Notes under the pieces: generated by a model
Seen by the model: the letters and a program-made list of their open reading frames with translations, nothing else
Told to the model about the DNA's origin: nothing
Database searches by the model: none
Assembly: GCA_014529385.2 (NCBI GenBank)
Contig: CM043942.1
Coordinates: forward strand, 65,113,184-65,177,183
Origin: Adiantum capillus-veneris
Lineage: Eukaryota > Streptophyta > Polypodiopsida > Polypodiales > Pteridaceae
Direction of reading: 5' to 3'
Length of the DNA stretch: 64,000 nucleotides
Part shown: positions 1 to 12,100 of the stretch, piece by piece
How the letters are laid out: each line of letters opens with the position of its first letter
Numbering within the stretch: the stretch's first letter is position 1
Position numbers and translations under genes: made by a program

Positions 1-3000
1 TAACTTGGACAAGTGGTGGACCTTGGAACCAAACCCCCATGTAAAACCTATCATGGTCACTCCAAGTGGTTAGAAAGAATATCCTTTAAGATATAGCCTT
101 ATAGGTTGGACAAGTGGTGGACCTTAACACCCTAATATTCTTAATATAATGACATAGAGTGAAAAAGTGATGAATCTTGAGACAAAACCACTCATGCTAC
201 TAGCGATAATAGCTTGGACAGGTGGTGGACCTTGAACGTAAACCCCCCATGTTTCAATAGAGTTAGCTTCGACAAATGGTGGAGCATCCTTCTCTCCATG
301 TTTAAATGGAGCCTATCCTTGACAACTGGTGGACCTTTGCTTCTCTCTATGAGAAGAATAGAGTTAGCGTCGATAAGTTGTGGACCTTGGAACCAAACAC
401 CCATGTAAAACATATCATGGTCATTCCAAGTGGTGACAAAGAATACCCTTTAAGATATACCCTTATAGGATGGACAAGTGGCCAACCTTAACACCCTGAT
501 CTTCTTAATATAATGACATAGAGTGGAAAAGTGGTGAATCTTGAGACCAAACCACTTATGCTACTAGGGATAATAGCTTGGACAAGTGGTTGACCTTGAA
601 TTTAAACCCCACATGTAAAAGATATCATCGGTTTAAGGTATTTCAATGGATCCTAGCATCTTGGAGACATGGTGCAACTTGCTTCTCTTCATGTTTCAAT
701 GAAATCTATCTTCGACAAATGGTGACTCATCCTTCTTTACGTGTTTCAATGGAGCCTAGCTTGGACAAGTGGTGGACCTTTTCTTCTTTCTATGTTTCCA
801 AAGAGTTAGCTTGGACAAGTTGTGGACCTTGGAACCAAACCCCCATGTAAAACATATCATGTTCATTCCAAGTGGTGAGAAAGAATACCCTTTAAGATAT
901 AGCCTTATAGGTTGGACAAGTGGTCGACCTTAAAACCCAGATCTTTTTAATTTAATGACATAGAGTGGAAAAGTGGTGAATCTTAAAACCAAACCACTCA
1001 TGCTACTAAGGATAATAGGTTGGACAAGTGGTGGACCGTGAATGTAAACCCCCCATGTAAGAAATATTGTGGGTTTAAGGTGTTTCAATGGAGCCTAGCA
1101 TCTTGAAGAAATGGTGCAGCTTCCTTCTCTTCATGTTTCAATGGAGCCTATCTGGGACAAATGGTGGAGCATCCTTCTCTACATTTTTCAATGGAGCCTA
1201 GCTTGGACAAGTGGTGGACCTTTTCTTCTCTCTATCTTTCAATAGAGTTAGCTTGGACAAGTGGTGGACCTTGGAACCAAACCCCCATGTAAAACTTATC
1301 ATGGTCACTCCAAGTGGTCAGAAAGAATAACCATTAAGATATAGTCTTATAGGTTGACAAGTGGTGGACCTTAACACCAAAATATTCTTAATATAATGAC
1401 ATACAGTGAAAAAGTGGTGAATCTTGAAAGCAAACTACTCATGCTACTAGCAATAATAGGTTGGACAAGTGGTTAATCTTGAATGGAAACTCCCCATGTA
1501 CAATATAAGGTGGGTTTAAGGTATTTCTATGGAGGCTAGCATCTTGGAGACATGGTGCAACTTGCTTCTTTTCATGTTTTAATGGAGTCTATCTTGGACA
1601 AATGGTGGAGCATCCTTCTCTCCATATTTCAATGGACCCTAGCTTGGACAAGTGGTGGACCTTGGAACCAAACCCCCATGTAAAACCTATCATGGTCACT
1701 CCAAGTGGTGAGAAAGAATAACCCTTAAGATATAGCCTTATAGGTTGGACAAGTGGTGGACCTTAACACCCAGATATTCTCAATATAATGACATAGAGTG
1801 AAAAAGTGGTGAATCTTGAGACCAAACCACTCATGCTACTAGCGTTAATAGGTTGTACAAGTGGTGAACCTTTAATGTAAACCCGCCATGTTTCAATAGA
1901 ATTAGCTTCGACAAATGGTGGAGCATCCTTCTCTCCATGTTTCAATGGAGCCTAGCTTGGACAAGTGGTGGACCTTTGTTTCTCTCTATATTTCAATAGA
2001 GTTAGCTTGGACAAGTGGTGGACCATGGAACCAAATCCCCATGTAAAACATATCATGGACATTTCAAGTGGTGAGAAAAAATACCCGCTAAGATATACCC
2101 TTATAGGTTGGACAAGTGGTCGACCTTAACACCCAGATCTTCTTAACGTAATGACATAGAGTGAAAAAGTGGTGAATCTTGAGACCAAACCACTCATGCT
2201 ACTAGAGGTAATAGGTTGGACAAGTGGTGGACCTTTAATGTAAACTCCCCATGTACCAAATATCGTGGGTTTAAGGTATTTCAATGGATCTTAGCATCTT
2301 GGAGACATGGTGCAGCTTGCTTCTCTTCAGGTTGCAATGGAGCCTATCTTGTACAAATGGTGGAGCATCCTTCTCTCCATGTTTCAATGGACCCTAGCTT
2401 GGACAAGTGGTGGACCTTGGAACCAAAACCCCTTGTAAAACCTATCATGGTCATTCCAAGTGGTGAGAAAGAATACCCTTTAAGATATAGCCTTATAGGT
2501 TGGACAAGTGGTGGAGCTTAACACCCAGATCTTCTTAATATAATGACATAGAGTGGAAAAGTGGTGAATCTTGAGACCAAACTACTCATGCTACTAGTGA
2601 TAATAGGTTGGACAAGTAGTGGACCTTAAATGTAAACCCCGCATGTATGAAATATCATGGGTTTAAGATATTTCAAGTGAGCTTAGCATTTTGGAGACAT
2701 GGTGCAGCTTGCTTCTCTTCATGTTTCAATCGAACCTGGCTTGGACAAATGGTGGAGCATCCTTCTCTCCATGTTTCAATGGAGCCTAGCTTGGACAAGT
2801 GGTGGACCTTTGCTTCTCTCTATGTTTCCAAAGAGTTAGCTTGGACAAGTGGTGGACCTTGGAACCAAACCCTTATGTAAAACCTATCATGTGCATTTCA
2901 AGTGATGGTAAATAATACCATTTAAGATATAGCCTTATAGGTTGGACAAGTGGTGGACCTTAACACCCAGATCTTCTTAATATAATGACATAGAGTGAAA

Positions 3001-3360
3001 AAGTTGTGAATCTTGAGACCAAACCACTCATGCTACTAGGGATAATAGGTTGGACAAGTGGTGGACCTTGAATTTAAACCCCACATATACAAAATATCGT
3101 GGGTTTAAGGTATTTCAATGGAGCCTAGCATCTCGAAGACATGGTGCATCTTGCTTCTCTTCATGTTTCAATTGAGCCTATTCTGGACAAATGGTGCAGC
3201 ATCCTTCTCTCCATGTGTCAATGGACCCTAGATTGGACAAGTGGTGTACCTTTGCTTCTCTCTATTTTTCAATATAGTTATCCTATATTAGACAATTAGT
3301 AGACCTCGAATCTCTCCATGTTGTCTAGAGCTGAGCTTGGACAAGTGGTGGACCTTACTT
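1..3360 (+). repeat. Satellite-like array, + orientation
   Basis: The stretch is built of units that each carry the core GGACAAGTGGTGGACCTT followed by variable spacers. A landmark (GGAACCAAA) recurs at 25, 389, 831, 1270, 1664, 2027, 2419 and 2861, so the larger units are about 363, 393 or 441 bp, differing by loss or gain of sub-units. Short open frames occur here, but they are translations of the repeat (for example the recurrent peptide LDKWWT) and are not conserved as proteins. No gene is seen. Confidence 0.9.
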
Positions 3361-3510
3361 CTCCCTTCCCTTAGTTTACTAGCTTAAAAGATCACTATGT
3401 ATACTTGCTTAGATCTAGCTTGAACAAGTGGTGGACCTTGTATTCACACAAACTTTATCCATTACAAAAAAATATATGTTAAAATAACATTTGGTTTTTT
3501 TTTGTTTTAG

Positions 3511-3773
3511 GAAAGATGGCTCCAAAAAAATAGGTTGCAAGGGTTGCTGTCTCAATTGACTATACTTGCAATGATCTTAGGAAATGGTATTTGGACATAC
3601 ATGGTATAGAGGGTGCACAATTTCATAAGGTGCATCTATTTATTGCCAAAAAGGAGAATGACAGCTTGTTTGAAGATGTTGGACAAGTTGTGGAAGCATC
3701 TGTCTCTGTAGTTGATAGTCATCCGGAGGTGGAATACATTGACATTCTAGTTCCAATGAATCTAGAATTTTAA
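3511..3773 (+). pseudogene. Unknown exon embedded in satellite
   Basis: A T-rich tract ending TTTTAG just before 3,511 looks like a splice acceptor. From the ATG at 3,516 the frame reads MAPKK, then a TAG at 3,531, then about 80 residues of ordinary coding-like sequence (VARVAVSIDYTCNDL..., ending PMNLEF) to a TAA at 3,771. The TAG sits where CAG (Gln) would fit. The acidic, beta-rich-looking peptide was not recognised as a known family. It may be an upstream exon of the SET-domain gene 1.3 kb downstream on the same strand, but no clear donor site joins them. It is probably a gene fragment. Confidence 0.4.
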
Positions 3774-3959
3774 CTATCTCCAGGAGCATATGCATTGGAG
3801 CACATGTCTAAAAACAAAGAAGAGACAATGTTTTCTCGAGAAGAAGTTTGCAGAATCAAATCCAAATATCACAGCAGATCAACTTCAAAGCTCCATCATT
3901 GCCACACTACAATGAAAAAAGGTGAAAGCTTCACGACCACCATCCACAAAGAAGCAAGC

Positions 3960-4930
3960 TCTCTATGCAATAATAGGCAAGTGGTGGAGCTTGTTTTCTC
4001 CATGTTCCAATGGAGCCTAGCTTAGACAAACAATGGAGCTTGCTTCTCTCCATGTTTCAATGGATCCTAGATTAGAAAAGTGGTGGAGCTTTGCTTCTCT
4101 CCATGTTCCAATGGACCATAGCTTAGACAAGTGGTAGACCTTGAAAAACACCCCCCGTATACAACATATTATGGGGTTTTCTTGCTTCAATGGCACCTAG
4201 CTTGGACAAATGGTAGAGCTTGCTTCTCTTTATGTTTCAATGGATCCAATCTTAGCCAAGTGGTGGACCTTGAAACAAGAATTTCCCCCCCATGTACAAC
4301 GTATTATGGGTTTTGAAAGCACTGGGAGAAAATAATAGCTTTGATAAGTGGTGGACCTTGCTTCTCTCCATGCTTCAATGGAGCCGAGGTTGGACACATG
4401 TTGGAGAGAAGATGGTTGCCCATGAAATAAGACCATGCATGCTATAATCAATCATATGTTGTACACATGGTGGACCTTGCAATTGTTTTATATGCCTAAC
4501 TTGGACAAGTGGAGGACCCTTGATTACCTCCAGATATCAACAACAAGCCAAGTTTGGACAAGTGTAGTACCACCAAAACCGAATCTCTATGCTACAATAG
4601 AGTATAGGTAGGACACACGGTGAACCTTGATATCAAACCATCCATGCTACTAGAGATGATAGGTTTCACATGTGGTGGAACCTTGTATTAATGTTCTATG
4701 TGTAGTTTTTGACTAGTGATAGACCTTGAAACTAATCCCTCTAGGCTACAAGAAAAAAGATATGGATGAGGAGGCTAGACTACTTTTGTTGCATCAATGC
4801 ATCCCATGTTACCACATATACTATAGGGTTCTTGGATAAGTGTTGTATCTTGTGTCAATGCTCCATGTCTAGCTTGGACAAGTGGTGGACCTTGGTTCTC
4901 TCTATGCTTCAAATGGGCAATAGATTGGAG
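3960..4930 (+). repeat. Satellite family, degenerate + copies
   Basis: Copies of the core GGACAAGTGGTGGACCTT and its variants (TTAGACAAACAATGGAGC, GGACACATGGTGGACCTT) continue in the same orientation as 1-3,360. They are more divergent and mixed with unique sequence. This DNA separates the 3.5-kb exon from the SET exon and may be intronic. Confidence 0.75.
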
Positions 4931-5098
4931 ACACAGTGGCCTTTTTTTCACAATGATTTTATTTTTTGGAAACCTTGGAGGCACCATGTAAGAGGCACTC
5001 TAAGTCTTCCATACAATGGACCTATTGGACTATAAAATAATGATATCTTTCTTTGATATTGTCATTATTTTATGCATAATATTTTCTTCTTTTTGCAG

Positions 5099-5655
5099 AC
5101 AAAAAGGAGTTAAGTGATATAAAAACTAGATGTATTTCACACTATGATTGGCATGAAGATCCTTTTGGGACACCAACTTTCCCTATTCCCAAAGATGTAA
5201 CTTTCCATATTAACGGTGTGGATTTTGAAGTGCGACTTTCATGTATTGAAGGAGCTGGTTATGGGCTATTTGTGCATACTACCCTGGAAAGTGGTTTGAC
5301 TATTCTAAACTATGGAGGACATAAGTATAGATTTCAAGACTGGAAAAAGATATGCAAAATATTTCCAAGAGCTTATAAATATTCTCTTCTAGAAGATCCA
5401 AACATAGAAGAAGAGGAAGATCAATCATACATTATTGGTTGTGTAGAAGAAGGAAACGTGTCGGGCTATATAAATAGTTCTCACAGTATAAATTTTTTTC
5501 CCAACGTACGCTATACATTTGATCCAAATTTTCCACCTTGGTATAAATGCACCTCTTCACACATCAAGCCCGAAGAATATGGGCATGTATGCATTGAGAC
5601 TATTTGTCAAGTTGAAACAAGAGAAGAGTTGTTTGCTGACTATAACTTTACTTGA
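5099..5655 (+). CDS. SET-domain protein, terminal exon
   Basis: A pyrimidine-rich tract ending TTTTTGCAG at 5,098 marks the acceptor. The frame is then open for about 185 codons (KKELSDIKTRCISHYDW...) to a TGA at 5,653. SET hallmarks appear in order: GAGYGLFVHTTLESG followed by TILNYGG (like GxGxFA...I..Y.G), then GYINSSHSINFFPN (the N-H-S...PN substrate and cofactor segment, with the usual NHSC replaced by SSHS), then REELFADYNF (GEELxxDYxF). SET proteins methylate protein lysines using S-adenosylmethionine, usually in the nucleus or chloroplast. The protein is divergent, lacks a visible post-SET Cys cluster, and ends directly after the ADYNF motif. The 5' exons are not identified, so this may be a live short gene or a captured fragment. 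Confidence 0.65.
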
Positions 5656-5889
5656 CATTGTAAAGTATTGTACATGGATGGAAATCTCAAGTACATGCAT
5701 CATTTTCATTTTTCATGGATGAAATCTCAATTGAATATAAAATTTGATTATTGTTTAGTTTATGCTCAACGAGAATCTAGAGTGCTCTTATGCTTTGTGT
5801 GTTGTCTAACTTATTTGACTACCTTGGCCATAGAATCTTGATTCTACTCTAGATTTGTGATAAATCTTACCAAAATTTAATCAATGTCT

Positions 5890-6150
5890 AGGCTGGACAA
5901 GTGGTGGGGCTTCAAACATTACTGTCTTAAACAAATGGAGTTATCTTACTTGAATAAGTGGTGGCCTTTGAATCCAAATTTAAGCCAAATCTCTAATTGT
6001 TTGCTTGTAGTCTAGGTTGGACATTTGGTGGACCTTGTATCCATGTTTCCTCAACAAGGGTGGCTTTTAGTTTTCACTTTAAGTACTCATCTTTAATAAA
6101 GTGTAGGATGGAAAATGTTGAGTTAGTAGATTGTATTTTAGACAAGTGGT
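5890..6150 (+). repeat. Isolated + copies of the satellite core
   Basis: Four degenerate copies of GGACAAGTGGTGG occur (around 5,893, 5,954, 6,017 and 6,143). They lie between the SET exon and the FCP1-like gene and are the last + oriented copies before the array flips strand. Confidence 0.65.
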
Positions 6151-6297
6151 GTTTTGTGTACGAATGGTGAAAATGGTTGCAAGGATTCTAACAACGACTT
6201 TACCTTAAATAAATTTCTTACTAGGAGTTCTACTTATAAATATGGTGAATAAAATTCTAGTGGTTTTGAGATACCATTTGTGTGTGTGTTTTCTTAG

Positions 6298-7495
6298 ATT
6301 CACAAATTGGGATGGATAATGCTACTATGGTTCAGTCAACAACTATAGAATCCATAGATTCTATGGTTTCTAAAGTGCCCAAGATGGATGATATTTCTAT
6401 AATAGAGTATAGTTTTGTGCAACTTGAGCAAGCTTCCAATAATGAGAACCAAAAAATCGATGCTTCAAAAATGCAACATACATTAAAAGAGACTGAAAAG
6501 TCCACTCACGAGCTATTGCCAATTGGTACTACGTCATGTAGCGTAGATGTTGATAAATCCATGCTTACAATTATATTGGATTTAAATGGTCTATTGTTGA
6601 AACGTTCCCCTCAACCATCCTCACACCACAACTCAGTGCAAATGGATTCAAAAAGATATATTATACTCAGGCTAGGCTGCATCCATTCTTGAAGACTATT
6701 TTACAGAGGTTTAATGTTGCAATTTGGTCGACAGCTACTAGGAATAATGTGTATCAAATCCTTGCAGCACTAAACAACTTAGCTGAGGATACATTGCCTT
6801 TCTTTGCAATTTGGTCGCAAGATGTTTGCTACACCGCTCAAACTCAAAAATTGTTTAGACCCGACAATCCAAATGTTGAGGCAATGTTCAAGCCTCTAGC
6901 CAAAATTGCCATGGGGTTTGAATGTGATCCACAAAGAACAGTGCTTATTGATGACTCTCCTTACAAGGGATGCATTTCACCAGCAAACAATTGCATTTTT
7001 CCACCAGAATTTGATGCTGAGAAGATGGTTGACAATATGCTCTTGGAGGAGCTACTGCCATACTTGATTCAGCTTGATGAGAGAAGGGATGTGCATGATT
7101 TAATTGCTTCTAATCGTTATGGAAAACCTATAGTGACAAATGATAGTGAATACAAACAAATCATGGAGTATTGGAAGCAGAAAAATGATGTTTGGTCAGC
7201 TAAGGTGTTCTTTACAAGAAGACTACCACCTGCAAAAGGTGACAGAGATGAAACTATCATTGAAGATGCAAGTGACACAAGCCACCGCAATGAAATGAGA
7301 AGAGCCCAAATACAAGAGATCTTGGCAAAGGAGCGTACACCCATTGAAAGCATGAAGGCGTCACAATTAACCACTTTAGTTAGGCAATTGGGTTGTAACA
7401 CAAAAGGAGTTTTGAAGGCAACCACAGTAAAGGCTTATATAAATAAGGTGAAATCTGAGAACAATCTTCTAAGGCTGGATAGAAACCAACCCTAA
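6298..7495 (+). CDS. FCP1/NIF-like HAD phosphatase-fold protein (frame break)
   Basis: A splice acceptor (TTTTCTTAG) precedes 6,298 and the first good ATG is at 6,312 (MDNATMVQ). The first about 90 residues are Ser/Thr-rich and unrecognised. The HAD domain follows: motif I ILDLNGLLLKR near 6,573, then IWSTATRNNVYQIL (motif II, S/T of IWSxAT), and LIDDSPYKG near 6,950 (motif III, DD). The C-terminal about 60 residues (IESMKASQLTTLVRQLG...) look like a small SAP-type helical module. The frame shifts by one base between about 6,605 and 6,660: motif I is in one frame and everything from TQARLHPFLKT is in another. The catalytic DxD of FCP1-type phosphatases is D-L-N here, so the protein would probably be inactive even if in frame. 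This DLNGLL variant is, as I recall, common in plant relatives. The TAA at 7,493 is followed at once by a GT donor. Confidence 0.75.
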
Positions 7496-7589
7496 GGTAC
7501 TAGTGACATGTCATATATTCTTGATACACATGCTTGAACACTCATGTGCATGGTATCTAACAAATCTTTCTTTTTATTCCTTCCTGCAG

Positions 7590-7760
7590 GATCTTACAAA
7601 GGATACTACTAGATGGAGCTCAATCAATAGAGATTTTGATATTTTTGCTCAAAATAATGAAGCAGTCACCTAAATTTTGTTTTTATCAATTTCTTCAGAG
7701 ACTTTCTTTTAGTTTGTAATCATCAAATGAAATGAAAAGTATCCTTCTTATTAAGATTGT
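7590..7760 (+). other. Candidate 3' UTR exon of the FCP1-like gene
   Basis: The stop codon is followed by a GT donor (AAG|GTACTAG at 7,497), and a strong acceptor TTCCTGCAG ends at 7,589. This suggests an intron in the 3' untranslated region and a final non-coding exon that reaches AT-rich DNA near 7,760. Confidence 0.4.
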
Positions 7761-8460
7761 TGATCTTTTTCTTGTTCAAAACTTTCAGTTGTGATTTATA
7801 GTTTTGTTAGCATGAGATTGTGCTTTTTTAGTTTGAAAAAAATTGTCAAAGATCCAAGTCTTTTTGGCTTTACTTAAGTTATTAATTGTGAAAGATCCAA
7901 GTCTCTTTGCTTTACTTAAGTTATTGATTGTCTATGTCCTTAAAACAATATCGGACGGCTTTCTTGCTCCCATGTCTCACATTGGTCTTTAGGTAAGACA
8001 AGTGGTGACCTTGAAAGTATGGTCTCATATCTCGATCAAGTGAAGAGACATGAAGCTTAAATATCACTACTATGTATCTAGTGTTAAACTCCATCGCGAC
8101 AAAGATACTAGAGTGCCAAATTGTAGTCTAGTTTAAGTGAAAATCCATTTGAGCTAAGGTAAAACTTATAGTGCCTCATTTTTCTAGGATTCTACCCGAT
8201 CAAGGAAGTTAGAATCTAGCACAAACCAATTAAGACTCTTTTGCAGCCTAGATAGGACAATTCGTGGAACTTAAGAAACTTATTATTGAGTTAGATTCTA
8301 GTTTAGATAAGCAAAAGATCTTCAAACCAGCACTTGACTTTCTTACTATTCAATATTCAAAGTCCCTTGAAGCTAACAAATTACATACCTACTTGTAACC
8401 TAACTAATGAGTAATTATATAGATCTAAGAAAGTATATATAATGAGTCTTCAAACTAATA
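7760..8460. repeat. Non-coding gap with a 43-bp tandem duplication
   Basis: At 7,845-7,931 a unit containing AAAGATCCAAGTCT and TTTACTTAAGTTATT is present twice in tandem with a few differences. The rest to 8,460 is AT-rich, with only a decayed satellite core near 7,998 (+). No coding or RNA signal is seen. The satellite orientation switches across this gap. Confidence 0.6.
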
Positions 8461-9130
8461 AACCAAAGGAAGAGAGTAGCAAGGTCCACTACTTATCCAA
8501 GCTCAACTCTAGACAACATAGAAAGATGCTAGTTCTACTAATTGTCTAATTATAGGCATGGAGAAATGATAGAAGGTTGACCACTTGTCCAACCTATCAT
8601 CTCTAGTAAGATGAGAGGTTTGGATTTAAGATTCACCATGTAACCAACCTATACATCATTGTATTATGAAGAGTAGAAAATCAAAGCTCCACCACTTGTC
8701 CAAGCTATTTCTAAAATCCACATGGAGATAAGCAAGCTCCACCATTTGTCGAATCTCTCTTCCATTAAAACATGAAAAAACTCAGCTATGTTGTACAAGG
8801 GGGACTTTTTTCCAAGGTCCACCACTTGTCCAAGCTACGATCCATTAAAACATGGAAATAAACAAAGCTCCACCACTCGTCCAACCTTTAGAGTTGCAAA
8901 GTGTATGCGTTGTCTAAACTAGGTATGGGAAAATAATTGAAGGTCCACCACTTGAAACATGGAGAGAAGCAAGCTCCACCATGTCTCCAATATGCTAGAC
9001 TCCATTGAAACAACCTAAACCCATAATATTTTGTACATAGGGGATGTACATTCAAGATCCACCACTTGTCCAACCTAGTATCCCTAGTAGCTTGATAGGT
9101 TTGGTCTCAAGATTCACCACTTCTCCACTC
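8461..9130 (-). repeat. Satellite family, start of the inverted arm
   Basis: From here the core appears as its reverse complement (AAGGTCCACCACTTGTCC). Units are divergent and similar to those at 18.8-19.5 kb; both contain ATAGAAGGTTGA near a satellite core. No gene is seen. Confidence 0.85.
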
Positions 9131-12100
9131 TATGTCATTGTATTAAAAGGGATTGGGTGTTAAGGTCCGCCACTTGTCCAACCTATAAGGTTATATCTTA
9201 AATGGTATCCTTTCTCGCCACTTGAAATGCCCATGATATGTTTTACATGGGAGTTTTGTTTCAATGTCCGCCACTTGTCCAAGCTAACTCTATTGAAACA
9301 TAGAGAGAACCAAAGGTCCACCACTTGTCCACGCTAGGCTATATTGAAACATGGAGAGAAGGATGCTCCACCATTTCTCCAAGATAGGCTTCATTGAAAC
9401 ATGGAGAGAAGCAAGCTCCACCATGTCTCCAAGCTAGGATCCATTTAAATACCCTAAACCCATTTTATTTCGTACATGCGGGGTTTTATTTCAAGGCCCA
9501 CCACTTGCTTAACCTATTATCCCTAGTAGCACGAGTGGTTTGGTCTCAAGATACAACACTTGTACACTCTATGTCATTATATTAAAAAGAACTATGTATT
9601 AAGGTCCACCACTTGTCCAACCTATAAGGTTATATCTTAAATAGTATCCTTTCTCACCACTTGAAATGCCCATGATATGTTTTACATGGGGGTTTCATTC
9701 CAAGGTCCACCACTTGTCCAAGCTCACTCTATTCAAACATAGAGAGAAGCAAAGGTTCACCACTTGTGAAAGCTAGGCTCCGTTGAAGCATGGAGAGAAG
9801 TAACCTCCATCATTTTTCCAAGATAGGTGCCATTCAAACATGGAAAGAATCAAGATCTACCATGTCTCCAAGATGCTAGGCTCCATTGAAACACCCTAAA
9901 ACCATGATATTTTGTACATGGGGTGTTTACATTCAAGGTATACCACTTCTCTAACGTATTATACATAGTAGCATGAGTGGTTTGGTCTTATGATTCACCA
10001 CTTATCCACTCTATGTCATTATATTAAGAAAATTGGGTGTTAAGGTCCACCACTTGTCCAACCTATAAGGGTATATCTTAAATGGTATCTGACTTCACCA
10101 CTTGTCAAGGTCCATGACTACTTTTCCAACCTATAAGGTTATATCTTGAATGATATTTTTCCTCATCACTTGTAATGTCCATGCTATGTTTTACAAAGGG
10201 GTTTTTTTCCAAGACCCACCACTTGTCCTAGCTACCTCTATTGAAACATAGAGAAGCAAAGGTCCACCACTAGTCCAAGATAGGCTCCATTGAAACATGG
10301 AGAGAAGGATGCTCCACCATTTCTCCAAGATAGGTTCTATTGAAACATTGAGAGAAGCAATCTCCACCATGTCTCCAAGCTAGGCTCCATTAATTGAAAC
10401 ATTGAGAGAAGATCTCCACCATGTCTCCAAGCTAGGCTCCATTGAAATACCCTAAACCCATAATGTTTTACATGAGGGGTTTACATTCAAGGTCCACCAC
10501 TTGTCCAACCTATTATCCCTAGTAGCACGAGTGGTTTGGTCTCAAGATTCACTACTTGTACACTCTATGTCATTATATTAAGAAGAACTATGTGTTAAGG
10601 TCCACCACTTGTCAAACCTATAAGGTTATATTTTAAATGGTATCCTTTATCACCACTTGAAATGCCCATGATATGTTTTACATGGGGGTTTCATTCCAAG
10701 GTCCACCACTTGTCCAAGCTAACTCTATTAAAACATATAGAGAAAGAAAGGCCCACCACTTGTCCAAGCTAGGCTCATTGAAACATGGAGAGAAGGAACC
10801 TCCACTGTTTCTCCTAGATAGGATCCATTGAAACATGGAGAGAAATAAGCTCCACCATGTCTCCAAGTTGCTACGATCCATTGAAATACCCAATACCCAT
10901 AATATTTTGTACATGGGGGGTTTACATTGAAGGTCTACGACTTGTCCAAACTATTATCCCTAGTAGGTTTGGTCTCATGATTCACCACTTGTCCACTCTA
11001 TGTCATTATATTAAGAGGAATCTGGTGTTAAGGTCCACCACTTGTCCAACCTATAATGTTATAGCTTGAATTGTATTTTTTCTCACCACTTGTAATGCCC
11101 ATGACATTATTTACATGGGGGTTTTGTTCCAAGGTCCACCACTTGTCCAAGCTAAATCTATTGAAACATAGAGAGAAACAAAGGTCCACCGCTTTTCCAA
11201 GCTAGGCTGCATTGAAACATGGACCTTAATACCAAATTATTTCTAGTAGCATGAGTGATATTTTGTACATGGGGGGTTTACATTCAAGGTCCACCACTTG
11301 TTCAACCTATTTTCCCTAGTAGGTTTGGTCCCAAGTTCACCACTTATCCACTCTATGTCATTATATTAAGAATAATTGGGTGTTAAGGTCCACCACTTGT
11401 CCAACATATAAGGTTATATATTGAATGGTATTTTTTCTCACCACTTATAATGCCCATGATATGTTTTACATGGGGGTTTTGTTCCAAGGTCCACCACTTT
11501 TCCAAGATAACTCTATTCAAACATAGAGAGAAACAAAGGTCCACCACTTGTCCAAGTCAGGCTCCCTTGAAACATGGAGAGAATGATGCTCCACCATTTA
11601 TCCAAGATAGGCTGCATTGAAACATGGAGAGAAGCAAGCTTTACCATTTTCCCAAGCTAGGCTCCATTGAAACACTCTAGGGGGTTTTATCTCAAGGCTC
11701 ACCACTTGATTAACCTATTATACCTAGTAGCATGAGTGGTTTGGTTTCAAGATTCACCACTTGTACACTCTATGTCATTATATTAAGAAGAAAAATGTGT
11801 TAAGGTCCACCACTTGTCCAACCTATAAGGTTATATCTTAAATGGTATCCTTTCTTGCCACTTGAAATGCCCATTATATAATTTACATGGAAGTTTTGTT
11901 TCAATGTCCGCCACTTGTCCAAGCTAACTCTATTGAAACATAGAGAGAACCAAAGGTCCACCACTTGTCCAAGCTAGGCTATATTGAAACATGGAGAGAA
12001 GGATGCTCCACCATTTCTCCAAGATAGGCTTCATTGAAACATGGAGAGAAGCACGCTCCACCATGTCTCCAAGCTAGGATCCATTTAAATACTATAAACC

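Noticed and set aside
1-3360. CRISPR-like pattern of short repeats with variable spacers
   Set aside because: Units vary in length, spacers are themselves repeated, no cas genes are present, and all other content is plant nuclear.
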